This document shows positions 42,853 through 51,874 of a stretch of 64,000 nt of DNA, in pieces. The stretch covers positions 1-64,000 of the forward strand of contig NZ_JOIJ01000019.1 of assembly GCF_000719975.1 (NCBI RefSeq). Direction: 5' to 3'. Both the position numbers and the translations under genes were made by a program. How positions within the stretch are numbered: position 1 is the first letter of the stretch; each line of letters opens with the position of its first letter. The notes below the pieces were generated by a model, which saw only the letters and a list, made by a program, of their open reading frames with translations, was not told the origin of the DNA and searched no databases. The stretch comes from Prauserella rugosa. Lineage in GTDB: Bacteria; Actinomycetota; Actinomycetes; Mycobacteriales; Pseudonocardiaceae.

Positions 42853-43626
42853 TCATTCCGGGACGACCATCGGCGTTCCGCTCACCGGGTCGGGTGTGAT
42901 GACGCTGGGCAGGTCGAACACGTCCTTGATCAACGCCGCGTCGACGATGTCGGCCGCGGCACCCTCGGCCACCACCCGGCCGTCCTTCATGGCCACGAGG
43001 TGGTCGGCGAACCGGCAGGCCTGGTTGATGTCGTGCAGCACCGCGATCACGGTCCTGCCCTCGTCGCGCAGCCGCGACAGCAGAGCCAGCAACCGGTACT
43101 GGTGGGTGATGTCCAGAAAGGACGTCGGCTCGTCGAGCAGCAGGTACGGCGTTCGCTGTGCCAGCACCATCGCCACCCACACGCGCTGGCGCTGTCCGCC
43201 GGACAGTTCGGCGACCGGCCGCTCGGCGAAGTCTTCGACCTCCGCGGTGATCATGGCCTCGGAGACGGCCTGCTCGTCCTCCTTGGTCCACAGCGCCAAC
43301 AGCGACTGGTGCGGGTAACGGCCCCGCGAGACCAGTTGCCGCACCTTGATGCCCTCCGGCGCGAGCGGGTCCTGCGGCAGGAAAGCCAGCTCCCGAGCCA
43401 GCGCCTTCGCGGGGAAGGACGAGACCGATCTCCCGTCCAGTGCGACGGTGCCCGCGTCGGGCCGCAGCAGCCGGACGAACGCGCGCAGCAGGGTCGACTT
43501 GCCGCAGCCGTTCGGCCCGACCACGGCGGTGAACCCGCCGTCCGGAACGTCGAGACTGAGCCGGGTGGACACGACCCGTTCGCCGTAGGCGAGGGTCACG
43601 TCCTGGGCACGCAGCCGGGCGGTCAT
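42853..43626 (-). CDS. ferric-siderophore ABC transporter ATPase (FepC type)
   Basis: 257 aa ABC ATPase. Walker A is GPNGCGKST, the Q-loop region is AFLPQDPLAPEGIKV, the signature is ELSGGQRQRVWVAMVLAQ, Walker B is YLLLDEPTSFLD and the H-loop is VLHDINQACRFADH. The HDINQA form and length fit FepC/FhuC ferric-siderophore importers. ATG 43626 overlaps the stop of the upstream permease by 4 bp. It is followed after 71 bp by the NRPS gene. It powers uptake of the ferric siderophore bound by the FepB-like lipoprotein. Confidence 0.94.
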   Translation of the reverse strand: MTARLRAQDVTLAYGERVVSTRLSLDVPDGGFTAVVGPNGCGKSTLLRAFVRLLRPDAGTVALDGRSVSSFPAKALARELAFLPQDPLAPEGIKVRQLVSRGRYPHQSLLALWTKEDEQAVSEAMITAEVEDFAERPVAELSGGQRQRVWVAMVLAQRTPYLLLDEPTSFLDITHQYRLLALLSRLRDEGRTVIAVLHDINQACRFADHLVAMKDGRVVAEGAAADIVDAALIKDVFDLPSVITPDPVSGTPMVVPE

Positions 43627-44666
43627 CTGCGCCTCACCTCCTGGGCCAGCAGCCAGATCAGGTAACAACCGCCGATCGCCGTCGTGACGACGCCGACGGG
43701 AAGGGACACGGGGGCCAGCAGCATCTGCGCGATGAGGTCGGCCAGTTGCAGCAGCACGGCACCGCACAGCGCCGCGGGCAGCAGCGGGACACCGGGCGCG
43801 CGCGCCAGCCTGCGTCCGATCTGCGGTGCGGCCAGTGCGATGAAGGCGACCGGGCCCGCCACGGACGTCACGGTGGCGGTGCAGCCGACGCCGATGAACA
43901 CCATCAGCAACCGCTGGCGTTCCAGTCCGACCCCGGTGGCGACCGCCACCGCGTCACCGAGTGCCGACTGGTGCAGCGCCTGCGCACGCAGCGAAGCCAG
44001 CGCGAGCAGCACCGCGATGACCGAGAACGGCAGGATCAGGTCGTCCCAGTCGATGCCGTTGAGCGAACCGGAGTTCCAGCCCACCGCCGCCATCGCGACC
44101 TCGAGCTCGGCGCGCAGCACGAGCCAGTTGTTCAGGGCGGTGACCATGGCGTTGACCGCGATGCCGATGACCACGAGCCGCATCCCGGACAGCCCGCCCG
44201 ACCGCGACAGCGCGTACACCAGGGCCGCCGTGAGCAGTCCACCCACGACCGATCCGAACGCGACGGTGGTCGTGGCGCCGGTGAACACGGTCATCACCAG
44301 CAGTGCACCGGTGTAGGCGCCCGCGTCGAGGCCGATGATGTCCGGGCTGCCCATCGGATTGCGGGTCAGGTTCTGGAAGATCGCACCGGCCACGCCGAGC
44401 GCCGCACCGAACAGGATCGCGGCGACGACCCGCGGCCCGCGCCACTCGACGATGACCACCGACGGCTGCGTTCCGGTGAGCGCGCCGAGCACCTCGCCGG
44501 GCGTCGACCAGCTCGACCCGAACGACAGTCCGACGAACCCGAGCACCAGCATCGCGACGGCGCAGCCGACGACCACGCCGAGGGTGCGGCGTTCGATCCA
44601 CCACGCGCGCCCGCGTACCGGCACGCGCACCTGTGCGGTCCGCTTCGGGGACTCCGTCGTCGTCAT
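43623..44666 (-). CDS. ferric-siderophore ABC transporter permease (FepG type)
   Basis: 347 aa FecCD-family permease with about nine to ten membrane helices. Signatures are EWRGPRVVAAILFGAALGVAG, IFQNLTRNPMGSPDIIGLDA and the C-terminal FIALAAPQIGRRLA with SLPVGVVTTAIGGCYLIWLL. ATG 44666 overlaps the upstream permease stop by 4 bp. It pairs with the FepD-like protein to form the membrane channel. Confidence 0.94.
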   Translation of the reverse strand: MTTTESPKRTAQVRVPVRGRAWWIERRTLGVVVGCAVAMLVLGFVGLSFGSSWSTPGEVLGALTGTQPSVVIVEWRGPRVVAAILFGAALGVAGAIFQNLTRNPMGSPDIIGLDAGAYTGALLVMTVFTGATTTVAFGSVVGGLLTAALVYALSRSGGLSGMRLVVIGIAVNAMVTALNNWLVLRAELEVAMAAVGWNSGSLNGIDWDDLILPFSVIAVLLALASLRAQALHQSALGDAVAVATGVGLERQRLLMVFIGVGCTATVTSVAGPVAFIALAAPQIGRRLARAPGVPLLPAALCGAVLLQLADLIAQMLLAPVSLPVGVVTTAIGGCYLIWLLAQEVRRR

Positions 44667-45700
44667 AGCGATCCCGCCCCGTACCGGCGCACGACCCAGA
44701 TCAGCATCGGCCCGCCGAGGAACGCGGTGACGATCGCGACCGGCACCTCGCCCGTGTGCAGCACCACGCGCGAGATCGTGTCGGCCGCAAGCATCAGGAT
44801 CGGCCCGACGATCATCGACAACGTCACCAGCCACGGCACCGAACCGACCGTCAGCCTGCGCAGCAGGTGCGGCACGATCAGGCCGACGAACAGGATCGGC
44901 CCGGCCACGGCCGTGGCGGCACCGGCCAGCACCGTGATCAGCACGAGGGTCACCGTCCGCACGCGAGCGACGTTCGCGCCGAGCGTGTGCGCCACCGTCT
45001 CCCCGAGTGCCACGGCGTTCAGCGACCGCGCGACCAGCAACGCACCGACCAGGGCCAGCGCGATCGCCACGAGCGGGATCGTCAGGTCGGTCTGTTCCCT
45101 GCCAGCCAGTGAGCCGACGGACCAGAACCGGTACTTGTCGAGCGTGTCCGGGGACGTCAGCCGCACTCCGAGCGACACCCCCTGCAACACGGCCGACAGC
45201 GCCACACCCGCGAGCAGCAGGCGCAACGTCGAATGTCTGCCGACCGCGTAGACCAGCACCGTCGCCAGCACCGCTCCGGCCACGCCCAGACCGAGTTCGC
45301 CGAGCGCCGTTCCGGCCAGTCCGAGCGCGGCACCGAGCGTCAAGGCGAAGCCCGCGCCATGCGTGACGCCCAGAATTCCGGGCTCGGCCAACGGGTTGCG
45401 CGACAACGTCTGGATGAGCGCGCCGGCCACGGCCAGCGCCGCACCCACGGCGATGCCGAGCAACGTGCGCGGAACGCGGATGTCGCGCACGACGAGATGA
45501 TCGCCCGACAGCGGGTCGAAATGGGTGAGTGCGGGCCAGATCTGGCCGAGCGGCACGCTCTCCGCACCGACGGCGATGCTGGCGACGATCGCGGCCAGCA
45601 GCGCGACGAGAACCCCGGCGAGGACGGCCGAGCGGCCGGTTCTCGACGGGGCGTTCCTCGTCGGCGGTGCGGTGCCTGCCTGGGTGGGTGCCGTGCTCAC
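44663..45700 (-). CDS. ferric-siderophore ABC transporter permease (FepD type)
   Basis: 345 aa FecCD-family permease. DIRVPRTLLGIAVGAALAVA is followed by IQTLSRNPLAEPGILGVTHG, and the C-terminus has LFVGLIVPHLLRRL and GEVPVAIVTAFLGGPMLIWV. GTG 45700 lies 10 bp after the binding-protein gene stop. It forms the permease heterodimer with the FepG-like product. Confidence 0.94.
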   Translation of the reverse strand: MSTAPTQAGTAPPTRNAPSRTGRSAVLAGVLVALLAAIVASIAVGAESVPLGQIWPALTHFDPLSGDHLVVRDIRVPRTLLGIAVGAALAVAGALIQTLSRNPLAEPGILGVTHGAGFALTLGAALGLAGTALGELGLGVAGAVLATVLVYAVGRHSTLRLLLAGVALSAVLQGVSLGVRLTSPDTLDKYRFWSVGSLAGREQTDLTIPLVAIALALVGALLVARSLNAVALGETVAHTLGANVARVRTVTLVLITVLAGAATAVAGPILFVGLIVPHLLRRLTVGSVPWLVTLSMIVGPILMLAADTISRVVLHTGEVPVAIVTAFLGGPMLIWVVRRYGAGSL

Positions 45701-45710
45701 GTCCGCGGCG

Positions 45711-46727
45711 TCACTTCTTCAACAGCGGTGCGAAGGTCTCGTCCAGCGCCTCGAGCGCGGTCGTGGCCTGGCCGTAGGTCGCCGCCTCGGTGTACTTGAC
45801 CGGGAACGTCATGTCCTTCTTCACCGCGGGCAGGTTCTTCCACAGGTTGGAGTCGAGGACGTACTTCACGGCCTCGGGCAGCGAGCCGTCGGCGTTCACG
45901 GTGTAGGTGATCGCCTCGGCGTCCTTCAGCGCCGAAGGCAGCTGCTCGAGCGACGGGTACTCGCTGACCGCGCGGGAACCCTTGCCCTTCTCGGAGACCT
46001 GGCCGTAGTACTCGGCACCGATGTCGTTGGCCACGTTGGTGCCCCACGAGCCGTCGAACTCGCGCTGGAAGTTGCCGTTCTCGACCTCGCCGTACCCGCC
46101 GATGTGGGCGAGCTTGAGGCCGTCGAGCGCGTCGGCGTACTTACCCTTCAGCTCCTCGGCCTTCTGCTCGTACTCGCGCTTGCCCTCGTCGAACCGTTCG
46201 AGCGCGCCCGCGGCGTCGGCCTGCTTCCTGGAGACCTCCTTCCACGCCGACGGCACGTCCGGGCCGATCGCGACGACCGGGGCGATCGACTCGAGCCGCT
46301 CGGTGTCGATCTCCTGGAAGATGGGTTTCGGCACACCGATGACGATCAGATCGGGGTTCTGCTCGGCGATGGCCTCGTAGTTCGTCTCGGCAGCCGTCTC
46401 GCCCGCGACCCTCGGCAGATCCTGATAGGTCTTCATGTCCTCGTCGGACATCATCGGCTCGCCCCGCTGCCACGAGGAGATGCCCACCAGCGGCGCGTCG
46501 GCCTCGATGAGCGTCGGCACCGCGTACCCGGTGGCGACGACGCGCTGCGGGTTCTGGGGGATCTCGACGGTGCCGTTGTCCGCCTTGAACTGCCGCGTCT
46601 CCCCGGAGGTCTCCTGGCCCGCGGCGCCGCAGCCGGCCACCGACACGGTGAGCGCGAACGCGGCGGCGGCCACGCTCGCCTTGACGAGGCGGGAGGATCT
46701 CAGCAGTGTCATCGGTTTCGTCGTCAT
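45711..46727 (-). CDS. siderophore-binding lipoprotein (FepB type)
   Basis: 338 aa. A lipoprotein signal (LVKASVAAAAFALTVSVAGC) has the lipobox SVAGC with Cys near residue 33. The mature part is a class III periplasmic-binding fold of the FepB/FecB family (RVVATGYAVPTLIEADAPLV, NPDLIVIGVPKPIFQEID, a long central helix, and GGYGEVENGNFQREFDGSWG). It captures the ferric siderophore outside the cell and delivers it to FepDG. It lies downstream of the reductase gene with a 69-bp gap. Confidence 0.93.
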   Translation of the reverse strand: MTTKPMTLLRSSRLVKASVAAAAFALTVSVAGCGAAGQETSGETRQFKADNGTVEIPQNPQRVVATGYAVPTLIEADAPLVGISSWQRGEPMMSDEDMKTYQDLPRVAGETAAETNYEAIAEQNPDLIVIGVPKPIFQEIDTERLESIAPVVAIGPDVPSAWKEVSRKQADAAGALERFDEGKREYEQKAEELKGKYADALDGLKLAHIGGYGEVENGNFQREFDGSWGTNVANDIGAEYYGQVSEKGKGSRAVSEYPSLEQLPSALKDAEAITYTVNADGSLPEAVKYVLDSNLWKNLPAVKKDMTFPVKYTEAATYGQATTALEALDETFAPLLKK

Positions 46728-46796
46728 CGGTTTCGTCCTTGAATTGCGATGGGGTGGGGAATCCGGATCGGAGAAGCAGGCGGTGGCCCGCCCTCC

Positions 46797-47711
46797 TCAG
46801 CCGCGGGGGTGGTCGTGTCCGTGGCCGTGGTGATGCTCGTGGTCGTGCTCGTGACCGTGGTCGTCGTCGTAGTCGGCGACGCCGCGCTTCCAGTAGCCGG
46901 TGATGTCGTGGTCGTGTTTGGACAGCCCGAGCTCGTCGCGCACCCAACGGCGAAGCGGCTTGAGCGTGCCCGCCTCACCGGCCAGCCACACGTACAGCCG
47001 CTCGTCGTCGGAAGGACCCGGCACCGGCAGCGAACGCACCGCGCGCTCGATCAGATCGGTGGTGCCCGGCGCCGCGCCGTCCCGGTGCAACCAGCGCACC
47101 TCGACCCCAGCCGGGGCGTCCAACGGGATCTCCTCGGACGCATCGGCCACCTCGATCACCGCCCAACCCTCCGCGGTCGGCGGCATCTCCTCGAGCCACC
47201 TGGCGATCGCGGGCAACGCGGTGATGTCACCGGCCAGCAGGTACTTGTCGTAACTGGTCGGCACGACCAGTCCCCCCGGCGGGCCCGCGACGTGCACCGA
47301 CTCGCCGATCCGCGCCGTACGCGCCCACTCCGCGGCCAGACCACCGTCGTGCACCGCGATGTCGATGTCGAGCTCACGGGCGACCGGGTCGAACCTGCGC
47401 ACCGTGTACTCCCGCGAGATCGGCGAGGGACGCGGCCACTTCAGCATCGTGCCGTTCGGCTCCGGCAACCGCAGCGTGCCGTCCGGATCGGCGAAGATCA
47501 GCTTGACGTGTTCGTCCGGCACATGCGCCTCGAAACCGTCCACACCGGACCCACCGAGCGTGAGCCGGATCAGGCCGGAACCGACCATCTCGGTGCGCAC
47601 GACCTCCAACGTGCGGATCCCGATCGGATACCCCACCTTCTCGGCCACCCGCCCCGCACGCACCTCCGCAATGCGATCCAAGTGCCGATGCCGATGATCA
47701 ACCCGAGTCAT
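46797..47711 (-). CDS. siderophore-interacting protein (NAD(P)H:ferric-siderophore reductase) with His-rich tail
   Basis: 304 aa from ATG 47711, overlapping the 39-aa ORF stop by 4 bp. SIP/ViuB family. The FAD-binding half contains HVPDEHVKLIFADPDG and ISREYTVRRFDP, followed by LDIDIAVHDGGLAAEWA and VAGPPGGLVVP. The NAD(P)-binding half has YLLAGDITALPAIARWLEEM, VWLAGEAG and LRRWVRDELGLS, and the family's GYWKRGVADYD. It frees iron from the imported siderophore by reduction in the cytoplasm. The C-terminus adds an uncommon tail rich in His (HGHEHDHEHHHGHGHDH), a potential metal-binding site. Confidence 0.92.
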   Translation of the reverse strand: MTRVDHRHRHLDRIAEVRAGRVAEKVGYPIGIRTLEVVRTEMVGSGLIRLTLGGSGVDGFEAHVPDEHVKLIFADPDGTLRLPEPNGTMLKWPRPSPISREYTVRRFDPVARELDIDIAVHDGGLAAEWARTARIGESVHVAGPPGGLVVPTSYDKYLLAGDITALPAIARWLEEMPPTAEGWAVIEVADASEEIPLDAPAGVEVRWLHRDGAAPGTTDLIERAVRSLPVPGPSDDERLYVWLAGEAGTLKPLRRWVRDELGLSKHDHDITGYWKRGVADYDDDHGHEHDHEHHHGHGHDHPRG

Positions 47712-47827
47712 GCGTCCTCCACTGTGTTTTGCGGGACACCCTCCCCTGCTGTGGCGGAAAAGCGTGCCACAGCGGGGGCCCAACCCGGTCGGACGCCATG
47801 ACCCAGAGCTCCGCGATTGTCAGTCAC
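47708..47827 (-). CDS. 39-aa ORF coupled between the aryl carrier protein and SIP genes
   Basis: GTG 47827 overlaps the aryl-carrier stop by 4 bp (GTGA), and its TGA overlaps the SIP ATG by 4 bp (ATGA). The product starts MTDNRGALGHGVRPGWAPAV and ends GEGVPQNTVEDA. No recognised domain; it lacks the NxEEQYSLWP and Pro-x-GW features of MbtH proteins. The two exact overlaps match the coupling used by neighbouring genes, which argues that it is translated, either as a functional microprotein or as a relay that lets ribosomes reach the SIP start. Confidence 0.5.
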   Translation of the reverse strand: MTDNRGALGHGVRPGWAPAVARFSATAGEGVPQNTVEDA

Positions 47828-48075
47828 GCGTCCTCCTTCACGAGGAGCGACACCCAGTGCCCCAGCTCCGGCCGTTCGGCCAGGTCGGGGAACTCGACCG
47901 TGTCCGCGCCCGCGGCACGCCAACGCTCGATCAGGCTCATGATGCGGATCGAGTCGAGCCCGGCATCCATGAGGTTCTCGTCGGCGGCGATGCCGTCGGC
48001 ATCCCGTCCGAGCAGTTCGGCCACATCGGCACGGATCGCCGACTCGGTGATCGGTCCGGTGGTGGGTTCAGCCAT
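47824..48075 (-). CDS. aryl carrier protein for 2,3-dihydroxybenzoate
   Basis: 83 aa stand-alone carrier domain. GLDSIRIMSLIERWR carries the phosphopantetheine Ser42 and matches the C-terminal ArCP of EntB/DhbB, including the long loop DTVEFPDLAERPELGHW typical of aryl carriers. In most pathways this domain is fused to isochorismatase; here the two are separate genes 54 bp apart. It is loaded by the DHB-AMP ligase and presents DHB to C1 of the NRPS. A phosphopantetheinyl transferase is not present in the window. Confidence 0.88.
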   Translation of the reverse strand: MAEPTTGPITESAIRADVAELLGRDADGIAADENLMDAGLDSIRIMSLIERWRAAGADTVEFPDLAERPELGHWVSLLVKEDA

Positions 48076-48129
48076 GTCTGTCGTCCCCTGTCGTGGTGGA
48101 TCTCGGTTACAGCGCCGGGTACGGCACCG

Positions 48130-48801
48130 CTACAGCGCCGCCGCGGGCACCGGTGCGGTCAGCGCATCCTTCGCGGCCGCGGTGTCGACGACGGAGCCGC
48201 ACACGCCCGCGACATACGCACACGCCTGGTCGTGCCGCTCGCGGGAGAAATCGGCGACCGCGTCGGCGACGAGGAACGGGCGCACGTCCCGCATGAAAGC
48301 CTCCTGCGCCGTGGCCTGGCAGCCGATGTGGGCGTAGACGCCCGTGATCATCAGCTGGTCGCGGCCCTGGGCGGCGAGCCGCTCGGCGAAGTCACTGCGC
48401 TGGAAGGCGCTGTAGCGCCACTTCACCAGCACCGTGTCCGCATCGGACGGTGCCAGCTCGTCGACGACATCGGCCACGCCGGGATCGGCATCCACGTGAG
48501 CACGCATGCCCTCGCCCCAGAAGTCGGTCTGCAGGCCGCGTTCGCCCTGCGGCGGTTTCGCAGGCTGGGCCGTGTAGTACACCGGCACGCCACGCTCGTG
48601 ACACTTGTCGACGAGCGCGGCGATGTTGGCGATCACGTCCGGAACAGGAGCACCCGCGAACGGCCGCAGGAAATAGCGCTGCATGTCGTGCACGAGCAAC
48701 GCCGCCCGGCTCGCGTCGAGGCGCCAGTCGACCCGGCCGGACGGCAGTTCGTCCGATGTGGGCAGACGGTAGGGCTCGATCTTCGGCAGGGACAACCACA
48801 T
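48130..48801 (-). CDS. dhbB: isochorismatase (2,3-dihydro-2,3-dihydroxybenzoate synthase)
   Basis: 223 aa, EntB/DhbB N-terminal domain only. LPKIEPYRLPTSDELP is the usual start. Catalytic-type residues are seen in ALLVHDMQRYFLRPF (Asp), VLVKWRYSAFQRSDF (Lys) and GVYAHIGCQATAQEAF (the Cys-position loop). It cleaves the pyruvate vinyl ether of isochorismate. ATG 48801 overlaps the ligase stop by one base (TGATG); GTG 48804 is one codon earlier. The ArCP domain is encoded separately downstream. Confidence 0.93.
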   Translation of the reverse strand: MWLSLPKIEPYRLPTSDELPSGRVDWRLDASRAALLVHDMQRYFLRPFAGAPVPDVIANIAALVDKCHERGVPVYYTAQPAKPPQGERGLQTDFWGEGMRAHVDADPGVADVVDELAPSDADTVLVKWRYSAFQRSDFAERLAAQGRDQLMITGVYAHIGCQATAQEAFMRDVRPFLVADAVADFSRERHDQACAYVAGVCGSVVDTAAAKDALTAPVPAAAL

Positions 48802-50447
48802 CACCCGTTCTTCGCCTGGGCCGCGAGCAGTGCCCGCAGCTCCCGTTTGCTCGTCTTGCCGACCCCGGTCGTCGGGAACTCACCGGTCAGCACCACGCGG
48901 TCGGGCACCTTGAACGCGGCGACCCCTCGCTCACGGACGAACCGGCGCAGCTCCGCCTCGGCGGGCTCGGCACCATCGGCGGGCACCACGTAGGCGCACG
49001 TGCGCTCGCCGAGATAGTCGTCGGACATGCCGACGACCGCCGCGTCGACGACGTCGGGATGCGCCATCAGGTGGTTCTCCACCTCTTCGGGCGCGACCTT
49101 CTCGCCGCCGCGGTTGATCTGTTCCTTCACCCTGCCGACGACCTCGACGTGCCCGGAGGGGTGGAACCGGACGAGGTCGCCGGTGCGGTAGAAGCCGTCG
49201 GGGGTGAACGCCGTGGCGTTGTGCTCGGCCGCGCGGTAGTAGCCGCGGATCGTGTACGGGCCGCGCGTGAGCAGCGCGCCCGCCTGGCCGGGTTCGACGA
49301 CGTCGTCGGAACTCGCCTCGGGGTTGTCGGGGTCGACGACCCTGATCTCGTCGTCGAGGGAGATCGGCCTGCCCTGCGTGGACAGGACGAGCTCGTCCGG
49401 ATCGTCGAGTCGCGTGTAGAACACCAGGCCCTCGGCCATTCCGAACACCTGCTGCAGCCTGCACCCGAGTGCGGGCTCGATCCGCTCGGCCAGTTCCCTG
49501 GCGCACTTGGCCCCACCGACGAGCAGAACCTCCAGTGTGGACAGATCCCGCGTCGTGCGCGCGGCCGCCTGCACCCACGCGGCGGCCAGCGGCGGCACCA
49601 CACCGCACATCGTGACACCCTCGGACTCGATCAGCCCGAACGCGGTGTCGGCGTCGGGACGCGGCGACAGCACCACGGTCGATCCCGCGTGCAGCGCGCC
49701 GAGGATTCCGGGCGAACTCATCGGGTAGTTGTGGGCAACCGGCAGCACCACGAGGTACACACTCTCGGGCCGCAGGCGGCAGATCCGCGCGCTCTCCCGG
49801 ACGCTGTAGAGGTAGTCGTCGTGGGTGCGCGGGATCAATTTGGACATTCCCGTGCTGCCGCCGGAGAGTTGGAGGAACGCCAGCCCGGACGGGTCCGGAT
49901 CGGGCAGTTCCTTCGGCTCCGCGGCGGCCAGTTCGGCGAACTCGGCCTCGCCCACCACGAACACGTTGCGCACGGACGGCACGTCACCGGCCACCGCGCG
50001 CGCCTCCGCGGCGAAGTCGTGCCGCTCGTGCTCGCCCACGGTGACGATTGCCGAGGCCTCGGCGTGCGCCGCGAAGTGTGTCAGCTCCGAACGCCGATGC
50101 GCGGGCAACGCGAACACGGGCAACGCGCCCGCACGCCACAGCCCGAAGATCACCGGCACGTACTCGGCGACGTTCGGCAGCTGCACGATGACCCGCTGCC
50201 CGTCGGCGATGCCGCGCTCGACGAACCCGGCCGCCAGCCGGTGGGCACGGTCGTCGAGCTCGGCGTAGGTCCATCGCACCTGCTCGCCGCCCTCGGCGCT
50301 GACGCCCACGACCGCGGTGCGCTCCGCGTACGCCTCGGCGAGGCCGGTGAGCCACGTGCCGAACGTCTGCCCCTGCCAGTACCCGAGCGCCCGGTACCGC
50401 GCCGCGTCCGCGGCGGGCCATGGCGTGTGGTCCGGACCGCCGGTCAT
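48801..50447 (-). CDS. dhbE: 2,3-dihydroxybenzoate-AMP ligase
   Basis: 548 aa stand-alone adenylation enzyme of the EntE/DhbE family. [12 protein letters not shown] is at the N-terminus. Core motifs are [25 protein letters not shown] (A3), [12 protein letters not shown] (family-specific aryl-acid pocket with Asn), [16 protein letters not shown] (A5), [20 protein letters not shown] (A7-A8), [17 protein letters not shown] and [12 protein letters not shown] (A10 Lys). The HNYP motif is shared by DHB and salicylate ligases; dhbA/B/C alongside favours DHB. ATG 50447 overlaps the dhbC stop by 4 bp. It loads the ArCP. Confidence 0.95.
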   Translation of the reverse strand: MTGGPDHTPWPAADAARYRALGYWQGQTFGTWLTGLAEAYAERTAVVGVSAEGGEQVRWTYAELDDRAHRLAAGFVERGIADGQRVIVQLPNVAEYVPVIFGLWRAGALPVFALPAHRRSELTHFAAHAEASAIVTVGEHERHDFAAEARAVAGDVPSVRNVFVVGEAEFAELAAAEPKELPDPDPSGLAFLQLSGGSTGMSKLIPRTHDDYLYSVRESARICRLRPESVYLVVLPVAHNYPMSSPGILGALHAGSTVVLSPRPDADTAFGLIESEGVTMCGVVPPLAAAWVQAAARTTRDLSTLEVLLVGGAKCARELAERIEPALGCRLQQVFGMAEGLVFYTRLDDPDELVLSTQGRPISLDDEIRVVDPDNPEASSDDVVEPGQAGALLTRGPYTIRGYYRAAEHNATAFTPDGFYRTGDLVRFHPSGHVEVVGRVKEQINRGGEKVAPEEVENHLMAHPDVVDAAVVGMSDDYLGERTCAYVVPADGAEPAEAELRRFVRERGVAAFKVPDRVVLTGEFPTTGVGKTSKRELRALLAAQAKNG

Positions 50448-51658
50448 CGCGCTCCCCCGTCCACGCCCAGCGCCGCCAGCAGCGTGCCGAACTTCGCGCT
50501 CGTCTCGGCCAGTTCGGCATCGGGGTCGGACCCGGCGACGATGCCCGCCCCCGCGTACACCCGCACGGCCTGCCCTGCCGCCTCGGCGCAGCGGATCGTC
50601 ACGACCCACTCGCCGTCGCCGTCGGCGTCGGTCCAGCCGACGAGACCCGCGTAGTACCCACGGTCGGTCGGTTCGAGGTCGGCGATGACGTCGCGCGCCG
50701 TCGACGTCGGCACCCCGCACACCGCGGGCGTCGGGTGCAGCGCCTCGGCGATCGCCAGCGACGAGGACGCCGGGTCGTCGGGTGCGGCCAGCGTGCCGGT
50801 GATCCGCGTCGACAGGTGCCACATGGTCGGGGTGCCGATCACCTCGGGGTCGGGCACGTCGAGCTCGGAGCACAGCGACCGCAGCACGTCGACGATCTGG
50901 CGGACCACGATCTCGTGTTCGGCGCGGTCCTTCTCGGCGGTACGCAGGTCGTCGATCCGCCGACGGTTCTCGGCGTCGTCGGGGTCGTCGGCCACGCGCG
51001 GGCGCGATCCCGCGAGAGGGTTGACCACGACGGTGTTGCCCGTGCGGGAGATGAGCAGCTCCGGGCTCGCGCCGAACAGCGTGCGGGCGGCCGGGTCGCC
51101 GGGGGCCGTGACGTCGACGGCGAAGGCGTGCGCGGCCGGGTTCGCCCACACCAGGCTGGCCAGCAGCGGCGGCACGGACACCGGCTCGTCGGCGGTCAGG
51201 TCGAGCGCGCGGGCCAGGACGACCTTGTCGATGTCGCCGGTCTCGATGTGCAGCAGCGCCTTGCGCACGGCCTCGACGTAGTCGGCGGGTTCCGGCCTGG
51301 GGGTGACGGTCCACGAGCGCGCCGCAGCACCGTGCGTGCCCTGCACGTCCCCGGCTTCGGGGGCGGGTGCGCGCCGCACGACCGACGGCACCACGAGGCT
51401 GGACTCGCCGTCCGGGCGGAAGCCGATGGCGCCGGCGACGATCGGTTCGGCCACGCCCGCCTCACGCGCCTGCGCGAGCGCCCGCGCGGCCGCGTCGGCG
51501 TGCGAACCGCCTGCGCCGCGGCGCACGATCGCGTGGACGCCGTCGGCCAGCAGCGTGCCGCCGGGCGACGAGTAGTAGAACGAGCCGGGCAGATACGCCG
51601 TCAGCAGATCCCCGGCTCCGTATTCGGGCCGTGGCCGGGCGAGGACCGGTGAGGACAC
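50444..51658 (-). CDS. dhbC: isochorismate synthase
   Basis: 404 aa chorismate-binding enzyme (EntC/DhbC) turning chorismate into isochorismate. The C-terminal core contains [83 protein letters not shown] and [10 protein letters not shown], with the Mg-binding Glu residues. GTG 51658 is the first gene of the siderophore operon. Two iron boxes lie 70-130 bp upstream, so it should be repressed by IdeR/DmdR when iron is plentiful. Confidence 0.95.
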   Translation of the reverse strand: MSSPVLARPRPEYGAGDLLTAYLPGSFYYSSPGGTLLADGVHAIVRRGAGGSHADAAARALAQAREAGVAEPIVAGAIGFRPDGESSLVVPSVVRRAPAPEAGDVQGTHGAAARSWTVTPRPEPADYVEAVRKALLHIETGDIDKVVLARALDLTADEPVSVPPLLASLVWANPAAHAFAVDVTAPGDPAARTLFGASPELLISRTGNTVVVNPLAGSRPRVADDPDDAENRRRIDDLRTAEKDRAEHEIVVRQIVDVLRSLCSELDVPDPEVIGTPTMWHLSTRITGTLAAPDDPASSSLAIAEALHPTPAVCGVPTSTARDVIADLEPTDRGYYAGLVGWTDADGDGEWVVTIRCAEAAGQAVRVYAGAGIVAGSDPDAELAETSAKFGTLLAALGVDGGAR

Positions 51659-51729
51659 TCAGGCAACTCCCTCGGATGACACGTCGTTCACTCCTCGTCG
51701 ACGCCGAGTCGAGCAGGCAGACCCGAACG

Positions 51730-51748
51730 TCTGGTTAGCCTTACCTAA
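51730..51748 (-). promoter_or_regulatory. iron box 1 (IdeR/DmdR1 site)
   Basis: Read on the minus strand, 16 of 19 bases match the known actinobacterial consensus TTAGGTTAGGCTAACCTAA. It lies 72 bp upstream of the dhbC start. Confidence 0.85.
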
Positions 51749-51765
51749 CGAATGAGAACCGTACG

Positions 51766-51784
51766 TTAGGTAAGCCTTAGATGA
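51766..51784 (-). promoter_or_regulatory. iron box 2 (IdeR/DmdR1 site)
   Basis: Second, weaker site (13 of 19 matches to the iron-box consensus, with TTAGGT and the centre kept), 36 bp from box 1 centre to centre. Tandem boxes commonly flank or overlap the promoter of siderophore operons. Confidence 0.7.
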
Positions 51785-51874
51785 AAGATGCCGCCGTGAG
51801 ATCCGGTTCACAGGCACGCGCGCGGATTCGGGCGCCGAGGTGCAGGCGAGCGCACCGGCCCAACGCGGGCGAGG

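Noticed and set aside
47708..47827. MbtH-like protein needed by the NRPS
   Set aside because: The ORF lacks the conserved Trp residues and the NxEEQYSLWP-type motif.
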